In this document: positions 58,447-64,000 of the stretch, in pieces
How the letters are laid out: each line of letters opens with the position of its first letter
Numbering within the stretch: position 1 is the first letter of the stretch
Assembly (NCBI GenBank): GCA_011523825.1
Contig: WTFX01000027.1
Span: forward strand, 1 to 64,000
Source of the DNA: Microthrixaceae bacterium
GTDB taxonomy: Bacteria; Actinomycetota; Acidimicrobiia; Acidimicrobiales; Poriferisodalaceae
Direction of reading: 5' to 3'
DNA: 64,000 bases
Made by a program: the position numbers and the translations under genes
Notes under the pieces: model-generated
The model's database searches: none
The model's input: the letters and a program-made list of their open reading frames with translations, nothing else
What the model was told of the DNA's origin: nothing

Positions 58447-59592
58447 GTGAGTGCTGCGCAACCAGTACCGCTGTCGGTGCTGGACCTGGCGACCGTTTCT
58501 GAGGGCGGTACCAGCGCGCAGGCCTTGGCCGAGACCACGGCGCTCGCTCGTGCGGCCGACCGGCTGGGCTACGAGCGCTTCTGGGTGGCCGAACATCACA
58601 ACATCGACACCGTGGCGAGCACGTCGCCGGCGGTGCTCATCGCCCACTTGGCCGCTCACACGCAGCGGATCAAGCTGGGCTCGGGCGGGGTGATGCTGCC
58701 CAATCACAGCCCGGCCGTGATTGCCGAGCAGTTCGCGATGCTCGAAGCGCTGCACCCGGGTCGCATCGACCTCGGCGTCGGGCGGGCCCCCGGCAGCGAT
58801 CGCCTCAGCGCCGCTGCGGTGCGTCAGAGCATCGCTTCCGCTCCCGGTGAGGGTGGCCGAGCACCCGACGGCGCACTTCGGCAGGGCGCAGTGCCTGATC
58901 CTTGGCAGGTGGATGACTTCCCGAGCCATCTCATCGACCTCATGGCGTACCTCGGGGACGTCCGGGCTACGGAGGGGCCTTGGGTCGACTTCCAGGCAAC
59001 CCCAAAGGCGACATCGGCACCTGCGGTGCTGCTGCTGGGCTCGAGCGGCTACTCGGCCCAGCTCGCCGGGTACCTCGGTTTGCCGTTTGCTTTCGCGCAC
59101 CACTTCGACGGCGGGGGAGTGCTGGGTGCCGTTGACCTGTACCGCCAGCGGTTCCAGCCGTCGATGGTGCTCGACGAGCCCTACGTGATGGTGAGCGCGG
59201 GTCTCGTCACCGCCGCCGACAGCGAGACCGCCCGCTACCACGCTGCGCCGTCGCTGCTGCGACGCTGGGGCATCCGCACCGGCCGTTTCTGGCCGCTGTT
59301 GCATCCAGACGAGGCGATGACCCATCCGGAATGGCAGCGCGCGGCGACGATGCCGACCAACGCCATCGTGGGCGATCCGGGCGAATCGGTCGAAGCTCTC
59401 GAGGCGCTGGCCGTCGCGACGGGTGCCGACGAGCTGATGGTGCACACGTCCACGTACGGCCTGCCGGAGCGCATCGCCAGCCTGGAATTGCTGGCGGATG
59501 CCTGGAGCGAGCGCAATTCAGGCAGTGCCGAGGCCAATTCCGAAACCGACCCAGCGCTCGACTCCACAGCCTCTCCGGCGGGCACCGCATGA
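58447..59592 (+). CDS. LLM-class oxidoreductase, MsnO8/YhbW-like
   Basis: 381 residues, GTG start. PLSVLDLATVSEGGTSAQAL, LGYERFWVAEHHN near 40, IKLGSGGVMLPNHSPAVIAEQFAMLEALHPGR block near 76-107 and LGVGRAPGSD near 110 are diagnostic for the MsnO8 family. These are flavin-linked enzymes with mostly unknown substrates. A 20-residue Ser/Ala-rich tail is unusual. The stop overlaps the reductase start by 4 nt (ATGA), so the two products are probably made in a fixed ratio and may act on the same substrate. Confidence 0.86.
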   Translation: MSAAQPVPLSVLDLATVSEGGTSAQALAETTALARAADRLGYERFWVAEHHNIDTVASTSPAVLIAHLAAHTQRIKLGSGGVMLPNHSPAVIAEQFAMLEALHPGRIDLGVGRAPGSDRLSAAAVRQSIASAPGEGGRAPDGALRQGAVPDPWQVDDFPSHLIDLMAYLGDVRATEGPWVDFQATPKATSAPAVLLLGSSGYSAQLAGYLGLPFAFAHHFDGGGVLGAVDLYRQRFQPSMVLDEPYVMVSAGLVTAADSETARYHAAPSLLRRWGIRTGRFWPLLHPDEAMTHPEWQRAATMPTNAIVGDPGESVEALEALAVATGADELMVHTSTYGLPERIASLELLADAWSERNSGSAEANSETDPALDSTASPAGTA

Positions 59593-61985
59593 CGGCGGCG
59601 AACGAAGCTTCACCGAGCGCTCCATCGAGCACAGTGCGCAGCACAGCGATGGCGACGCACTTCGGATCGTTCCTCTTGGACTCAGCCGACGGTGAGGTGC
59701 TGGAGGTTCGCCGACATCCCGCTGACCCTGTTCAGTCGCACCTCGGAGAGTCGCTGCGCCACTTCGCCGAGAACCGGGTGATGCGCCCGGCGGTGCGGCA
59801 GTCGTGGCTGGCTGACGGACCGGGCTCGGCGACACACCTGCGGGGTCATGAGCCCTTTGTCGAGGTCAGCTGGGACCACGCGCTCGATCTCGTCGCCGCC
59901 GAGCTCGACCGGGTGCGTTCGGAGCACGGCCGGTCGTCGATCTTCGGCGGCTCATACGGCTGGGGCTCGGCGGGACGCTTCGGGCTGGCGTCCAGCCAGC
60001 AGCACCGGTTCATGCGGCTTGCCGGCGGCTGCACCGACCAGAAGGGCACCTACTCGTCTGCCGCAGCCGAAGCGCTGTTCCCCTACATGGTCGGCATGGG
60101 CTACCACGCCGCGCTGGCCCGTCAGACCTCGTGGTCGGTCATCTGCGAGAACACCGAGCTGTTCGTGTGCTTCGGCGGCATGCGCGCCACCAACAGCCAC
60201 GTCACCTACGGCGGCCAAGGCCCGCATCACCACAACGACTGGGTGGGTCGGGCCCGCAAGGCGGGCGTCGAGTTCGTCAACGTGGGCCCGCTGCGGGACG
60301 ACTTCGATCCTGCCGTCGGCGCGCGCTGGCTGCCGATCCGCCCGGGCACCGATGTGGCGTTGATGCTGGGAATCATCCACACGCTCGTCACCGACGGCCT
60401 CGCCGACGAGGAGTTCCTGGCCACCCATTGCCACGGCTGGGCGCAGCTGCGAGCACACGTGCTCGGCGAGGGCTTCGCAACCGCCTGCGGTGACTGGGAC
60501 GGCGCAACGCCGTGGCGCGATGCCGTTGACTACGACACGCCCAAGACGGCTGGATGGGCCGCATCAGTCACCGGCATCGAGGCTGCGCGCATCAGGGCGC
60601 TGGCGCACGAGATGGCCGCCAAACGCACCCTGGTCAACCTCAGCCTGTCCACCCAGCGGGCCCACCACGGCGAGCAGCCGTACTGGACGGCGCTCGCTCT
60701 GGCGTGCGTGCTGGGCCAGGTGGGGCTTCCCGGCGGCGGCTACGCCTTCAGCTTCGGCACCCAGGGCAACACCGGCGCCGGTCAGGTGCGGGTGCGCGTG
60801 CCAGGCCTGCCGGTGCCGATGCGCCAGCCGGGTCCGCCGGTGATCGCGGTCTCACGCATCACCGAGATGCTCGAAGGGCCCGGTGAGCCGTTCGACTTCG
60901 ACGGGCACCGCGGCCGGTTCCCCGACATCAAGCTCGTCTACTGGTCGGGCGGCAACCCCTTCCACCACCACCAGGACCTGAACCGGCTGGTGCGGGCGTG
61001 GCAGCGACCCGAGACGATCGTCGTCCACGAGCCCTTTTGGTCGCCGGTGGCCCGCCGTGCCGACGTCGTGCTGCCGGCAACCACACCCCTGGAACGAAAC
61101 GACATCGGTGGCGCCGAGACGATGATCGTCGCGATGTCGGCGGTGGCGGAGCCCGTGGGGGAGTCCCGCGACGACTACTGGATCTTCGCCCGCCTCGCCG
61201 AGCGGCTGGACTTCGGGGAGAAGTTCACCGAAGGCCGCACTGCAGACGAGTGGCTCGAGGTGATCTACGAGATTCACCGGGCGGCGAATCCCGAGTCCCC
61301 TCCATATGACGAGTTCTTGCGCGACGGCTACGTGATGGCACCGGGCATGTCGCCGATGGGGGAACCCCGCCAGGTGTTCCTGGAGGCCTTCCGTGCCGAC
61401 CCGACGGCTAAGCCGCTGCGCACGCCGAGCGGGAAGATCGAGCTGTGGAGCGAGACCATCGCCGGCTACGGCTACGACGACTGCCCGCCGCACCCGGCGT
61501 GGATGGAGCCCTTCGAACGCCTGGGCGGAGCCCGCAGCGACCGGTTCCCGCTGCACCTGGTGTCGAACCAGCCCGCAGCGCGCCTGCACAGCCAGTACGA
61601 CCACGCCGCTCCCAGCCAGGCCACCAAAGTGGCGGGCCGAGAACCGGTTCGCATGCATCCCGACACCGCCGCAGCACGGGGCATCGCCGACGGCGACGTG
61701 GTGCGGCTGTTCAACGACCGGGGTGCCTGCCTGGCCGGCACAGTGCTGGACGACGCCGTGATGCCCCAAGCGGTGCAGATTTCCACCGGCGCCTGGTACG
61801 ACCCCGCCCCCGACGGCACCTGCCGAGCCGGCAATCCGAACGCGCTGACCGCGGACATCGGGACCTCCCGGCTGGCCCAGGGACCCTCAGCACACACCTG
61901 TCTCGTAGAGGTCGAGCTCTTCGAGGGCGAACCGCCGCCGGTGAAGTCGTACCTGCCGCCGGAGCTGGTGCGACTGGACAACTGA
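59589..61985 (+). CDS. DMSO/TMAO/biotin-sulfoxide reductase-type molybdoenzyme
   Basis: 798 residues of the type III DMSO-reductase group. The probable Mo-ligating Ser is S127 in GGSYGWGSAGRF. MGD-binding motifs include CTDQKGTYSSAAAE near 147, CFGGMRATNSHVTYGG near 195, LSTQRAHHGEQPYWTALALACVLGQVGLPGGG blocks near 355-385, YWSGGNPFHHHQDLN near 455 and SNQPAARLHSQYDH near 660. There is no N-terminal Cys cluster and no Tat signal, so it is a cytoplasmic BisC-like enzyme rather than a periplasmic TorA/DorA. It reduces S- or N-oxides such as biotin or methionine sulfoxide; DMSO is possible. No cytochrome or membrane anchor gene is adjacent. Confidence 0.88.
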   Translation: MTAANEASPSAPSSTVRSTAMATHFGSFLLDSADGEVLEVRRHPADPVQSHLGESLRHFAENRVMRPAVRQSWLADGPGSATHLRGHEPFVEVSWDHALDLVAAELDRVRSEHGRSSIFGGSYGWGSAGRFGLASSQQHRFMRLAGGCTDQKGTYSSAAAEALFPYMVGMGYHAALARQTSWSVICENTELFVCFGGMRATNSHVTYGGQGPHHHNDWVGRARKAGVEFVNVGPLRDDFDPAVGARWLPIRPGTDVALMLGIIHTLVTDGLADEEFLATHCHGWAQLRAHVLGEGFATACGDWDGATPWRDAVDYDTPKTAGWAASVTGIEAARIRALAHEMAAKRTLVNLSLSTQRAHHGEQPYWTALALACVLGQVGLPGGGYAFSFGTQGNTGAGQVRVRVPGLPVPMRQPGPPVIAVSRITEMLEGPGEPFDFDGHRGRFPDIKLVYWSGGNPFHHHQDLNRLVRAWQRPETIVVHEPFWSPVARRADVVLPATTPLERNDIGGAETMIVAMSAVAEPVGESRDDYWIFARLAERLDFGEKFTEGRTADEWLEVIYEIHRAANPESPPYDEFLRDGYVMAPGMSPMGEPRQVFLEAFRADPTAKPLRTPSGKIELWSETIAGYGYDDCPPHPAWMEPFERLGGARSDRFPLHLVSNQPAARLHSQYDHAAPSQATKVAGREPVRMHPDTAAARGIADGDVVRLFNDRGACLAGTVLDDAVMPQAVQISTGAWYDPAPDGTCRAGNPNALTADIGTSRLAQGPSAHTCLVEVELFEGEPPPVKSYLPPELVRLDN

Positions 61986-62011
61986 CAGCACTTGCGAACA
62001 TTCGTGTTTAA

Positions 62012-62025
62012 GGAACGTACGTTTG
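62012..62025 (+). promoter_or_regulatory. SOS (LexA) box-like site before the AlkB-like gene
   Basis: GGAACGTACGTTTG matches 12 of 14 positions of the Gram-positive/actinobacterial LexA consensus CGAACRNRYGTTYC. It overlaps the promoter region, ending 1 nt before the TACCCT -10. A weaker GAACATTCGTGT lies at 61996-62007. Confidence 0.5.
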
Positions 62026-62026
62026 A

Positions 62027-62032
62027 TACCCT
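62027..62032 (+). promoter_or_regulatory. Probable -10 hexamer TACCCT, leaderless, for the AlkB-like gene
   Basis: TACCCT is followed by ATGGCG and the ATG at 62039. The same hexamer-N6-ATG design is found at 63502 (TACGCT, GTGGCG, ATG). Confidence 0.5.
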
Positions 62033-62038
62033 ATGGCG

Positions 62039-62713
62039 ATGGTGTGGAACCGCACCGCCGTCACGGCCGGTGTCGGCGACTACCAAACCGATCTGTTCGC
62101 TCTGGGCACGCCCCAACTCAACCCGGCCGCAGCGGTGGTGCGCACGATCCTCGATGACCACAGCTGGATCGACGCATCGTCTCGATGGCTGAGCGGCGCC
62201 GACGAGCTGCTGGCTGACTTGGCGCAAAGGCTCCGCTGGACCAGGGCACAGCGCGAGATGTACGGCCGGATGGTGGAGGAACCACGGCTCGGCGCGCAGC
62301 TCAGGTGTCCTACTTCGAGCGCGCCGAGAGCCGTCAACGCCATGTCGACGGCTCTCGGTGACCGATACGGGAAGCCGCTTAACTCTGTGTGGGTCAACTA
62401 CTACCGGGACGGCCGTGACTCTGTGGCGTGGCACAGCGACCGCATCGGTATCAATCCCGACGATTCGCTGGTGGCCATCGTCTCCCTCGGCGGTCCTCGC
62501 CGTTTCCTGCTGCGACCCAAGGGCGGGGGGCGCAGTCGTGCCTTCACCCTGGCCTCAGGCGATCTGCTCGTGATGGGCGGCGCCTGCCAGCGGTCCTGGG
62601 AGCACTCAGTGCCGAAGACAGCGACGGCTTCGCCGCGCATGAGCGTCACCTTCCGTCACTCCCGCGAAGCCAGCCGTCGCCCGGAAAGGGGCGATCAACA
62701 GCTCAGAACTTGA
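62039..62713 (+). CDS. AlkB-like Fe(II)/2-oxoglutarate dioxygenase (ALKBH2/3-type)
   Basis: 224 residues. Iron ligands H132-x-D134 in VAWHSDRIG and H189 in WEHSVPK; 2-oxoglutarate-binding R200 and R206 in RMSVTFR. The preceding NYYRDG and following GGPRRFLLRP blocks are typical. AlkB-family enzymes reverse N-alkyl damage in DNA or RNA. The ATG at 62039 is preferred to the ATG at 62033 because of the 6-nt hexamer spacing. An SOS-like box overlaps the promoter, fitting a DNA-damage role. Its end overlaps the convergent DUF2461 gene by 11 bp. Confidence 0.88.
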   Translation: MVWNRTAVTAGVGDYQTDLFALGTPQLNPAAAVVRTILDDHSWIDASSRWLSGADELLADLAQRLRWTRAQREMYGRMVEEPRLGAQLRCPTSSAPRAVNAMSTALGDRYGKPLNSVWVNYYRDGRDSVAWHSDRIGINPDDSLVAIVSLGGPRRFLLRPKGGGRSRAFTLASGDLLVMGGACQRSWEHSVPKTATASPRMSVTFRHSREASRRPERGDQQLRT

Positions 62714-63392
62714 GCCCGACAGCGGTACACAAGAACCTCATGAGCGGCTGTGTCTCGGCGCACCAAGCGGCGATCATCGAAGGGAAGTCGGGCTTGAGCG
62801 CGACGCCGTGGTCGAAGTCGCGCACTGCGATGAAGCTCTTGCGTTTGAGGTCCTCGATCATCGGGTGGTCCGCCGACCAATCACGGGGCGAGCGCTTGAG
62901 CCGCTCGCCTTCCATGCGCCAGCCGTCGGACTGGCACGTGTCCCGGGCCGCAATCCATGCGTCCGGACGCTCGTCGATGGCCACGCGGTACGCAGCAAGC
63001 GCATCCCGATCAGGCATCCAGCTGCCGGCGCCGAAGAAGCAGCTCTCGGTGTCCAGGTGGACGTAGTAGCCGGGAGCGTGGACATCGCCGCCCCGGACAT
63101 GGCGGAACTGGATGCCCACATTGGTCTTGTACGGAGTCTTGTCGGAGGAGAACCGCGTGTCGCGGAAGACGCGCATCAGCGAGCCGCCGACCTTCGTGTC
63201 GCGTGCGGTCATGTGCGGTGAGATCTCGCCCAGCAAGGCGCCCATGGCACGGATGAAGTCGAACGCAGGCTCGCGCACTTCCTCCTCGTAGCGCTCGCGG
63301 TTCTCGTTGAACCACTCCCGGTTGTTGTTCGCTTCGAGCTCTTCGAGAAACTCGAACAGCTCGGGTCCGAAAATGCCCTCGTCGTCGCTCAT
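62703..63392 (-). CDS. DUF2461 (TIGR02453) family protein
   Basis: 229 residues. Family blocks: FEFLEELEANNNREWFNENRERYE in pieces at the N-terminus, KVGGSLMRVFRDTRFSSDKTPYKTNVGIQFRH in pieces near 66-98, GYYVHLDTESCFFGAGSW near 107, and the C-terminal KSFIAVRDF and LMRFLCTAVGL. The function of DUF2461 is unknown. The ATG follows AAAGGA. A TACGGT about 45 nt further upstream could be its promoter. Confidence 0.88.
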   Translation of the reverse strand: MSDDEGIFGPELFEFLEELEANNNREWFNENRERYEEEVREPAFDFIRAMGALLGEISPHMTARDTKVGGSLMRVFRDTRFSSDKTPYKTNVGIQFRHVRGGDVHAPGYYVHLDTESCFFGAGSWMPDRDALAAYRVAIDERPDAWIAARDTCQSDGWRMEGERLKRSPRDWSADHPMIEDLKRKSFIAVRDFDHGVALKPDFPSMIAAWCAETQPLMRFLCTAVGLKF

Positions 63393-63501
63393 CGGTGTCC
63401 TTTCGGCTCAGCCTCTCGTGGCACCTGCAGGGTTTGCACCGTAGCGATCCAATGGAGGCAGACGAGCATGTATTGCCCGCACTGATGCGACCGTCCAAAC
63501 G

Positions 63502-63507
63502 TACGCT
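63502..63507 (+). promoter_or_regulatory. Probable -10 hexamer TACGCT, leaderless
   Basis: TACGCT is followed by 6 nt (GTGGCG) and the ATG at 63514. Confidence 0.45.
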
Positions 63508-63513
63508 GTGGCG

Positions 63514-63768
63514 ATGAGCGACGAAGCGGGTTCCGGACCACCGGGCACGACGGCGCAGGAATGGCTGGCGGGCTTTGCGGCAGTGATCGGCGCGGCCGCG
63601 CCTGATGAAGAAGTCAATGAGGCGTTGTTGAATCTGGCAGGGGTGGCCGCGCACGACTCTGAGCGGATCGCAGCTCCCATCGCCTGCTGGATGGCCGGCG
63701 TTGCCGGTGTCGATCCGGCGGAGGCCCTCCAACTCGCTCGGCGCTATGCCGAGAGCCGGGTCGGCTGA
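63514..63768 (+). CDS. Small DUF6457-like protein
   Basis: 84 residues, all-helical by appearance: TAQEWLAGFAAVIG, PDEEVNEALLNLAGVAAHDSE and AAPIACWMAGVAGVDPAEALQLARR. The pattern matches DUF6457 proteins, which in actinobacteria are often encoded with molybdenum-cofactor genes (by recall). None of those genes is adjacent, although the window encodes three probable molybdoenzymes. A GTG two codons earlier is the alternative start; the TACGCT hexamer favours the ATG. Confidence 0.7.
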   Translation: MSDEAGSGPPGTTAQEWLAGFAAVIGAAAPDEEVNEALLNLAGVAAHDSERIAAPIACWMAGVAGVDPAEALQLARRYAESRVG

Positions 63769-63824
63769 GGGGCGCTTCCCGCAGCAGCCGCAGCAGCCGA
63801 CCTCGGCTCGCTGGGCGGCCGTCG

Positions 63825-63830
63825 TAGGCT
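63825..63830 (+). promoter_or_regulatory. Probable -10 hexamer TAGGCT, leaderless
   Basis: TAGGCT is followed by 7 nt and the ATG at 63838. Confidence 0.4.
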
Positions 63831-63837
63831 GCGGTGA

Positions 63838-64000
63838 ATGAGCGATCACCAGTTCGGGTTCCGCACCCGCGCATTGCACGCAGGCGGTCGACCCGACCCG
63901 ACCACTGGGGCACGCGCCGTTCCGGTCTACCAATCCACCAGCTTCGTGTTCGAGGACGCGGCTGATGCCGCCGACCTCTTCGCCCTGCAGAAGTACGGAA
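63838..64000 (+). CDS. O-acetylhomoserine sulfhydrylase-like (Cys/Met metabolism PLP enzyme), N-terminal part
   Basis: The first 54 codons before the window ends: FGFRTRALHAGGRPDPTTGA, VPVYQSTSFVFEDAADAADLF and ALQKYG. The LHAG..PD..TGAR..P(V/I)YQ(S/T)TSF opening is characteristic of MetY/MET17-type O-acetylhomoserine sulfhydrylases, which make homocysteine from O-acetylhomoserine and sulfide. The PLP lysine lies beyond the window. Confidence 0.85.
   Translation, partial: MSDHQFGFRTRALHAGGRPDPTTGARAVPVYQSTSFVFEDAADAADLFALQKYG

Overview
The window is gene-dense, GC-rich bacterial DNA. Genes are short-spaced, often overlap by 1-4 nt, and use many GTG starts. The content points to an actinobacterium, most likely of the Acidimicrobiia and probably marine: six luciferase-like flavin/F420 oxidoreductases, four SDRs, a cytochrome P450, Rieske oxygenases, four class III CoA-transferase genes and a probable DMSP lyase. 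The lineage is inferred from content only; there is no rRNA or tRNA gene in the window.

Layout. 1-1.1 kb: end of a Calx-beta surface protein. 1.2-4.6 kb: flavin oxidoreductase, N-terminally short amidohydrolase and diaminopropionate ammonia-lyase-like gene. 4.6-7.3 kb (minus): two-subunit Rieske dioxygenase and PhyH oxygenase. 7.4-12.8 kb: nitroreductase followed by an accessory patch holding a HicA-like gene pair, a lipoprotein, a protease remnant, a DUF4143 ATPase with operator-like repeats, broken second copies of the nitroreductase and of the second HicA-pair gene, and an antitoxin whose toxin is truncated. 12.8-18.7 kb: acyl-CoA dehydrogenase, SDR, SsuD-like monooxygenase, P450 and a further flavin oxidoreductase. 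18.7-23.4 kb: coupled amidohydrolase, SDR, ERG4/ERG24-type sterol reductase-like membrane protein and CobW GTPase. 23.4-33.8 kb (minus): a long catabolic gene run with a molybdenum hydroxylase, ThDP enzyme, SDR, cupin, Rieske oxygenase, flavin monooxygenase and a two-domain VOC dioxygenase. 33.9-43.7 kb: metallopeptidase, carboxyltransferase, oxidoreductase, ABC ATPase, NTF2-like protein, aminotransferase, D-aminoacylase-like amidohydrolase, SDR and epoxide-hydrolase-like gene. 43.8-62.0 kb: CoA-transferases with an enoyl-CoA hydratase, MOSC protein, DddP, biotin-dependent acyl-CoA carboxylase, HsaA-like hydroxylase, a fused double CoA-transferase, a luciferase-like enzyme and a DMSO/biotin-sulfoxide reductase-like enzyme. 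62.0-64.0 kb: AlkB-like gene behind an SOS-like box, DUF2461, DUF6457 and the start of an O-acetylhomoserine sulfhydrylase.

How the genes may work together. Most encode oxidation of small organic molecules followed by CoA activation. DddP would cleave DMSP to DMS and acrylate; the nearby CoA-transferases, enoyl-CoA hydratase and acyl-CoA carboxylase could carry the C3 product, and the reductase at 59.6 kb could act on DMSO, but those links are inference. The 23.4-33.8 kb run looks like one pathway for an aromatic or N-heterocyclic substrate that I cannot name.

A recurrent signal is a TANNNT hexamer 6-8 nt before the start codon of at least 15 genes, on both strands. It suggests that leaderless transcripts are common here, and it was used to choose several starts. 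No intergenic stretch exceeds about 300 bases. I saw no CRISPR array, IS element, transposase, integrase, tRNA or rRNA.
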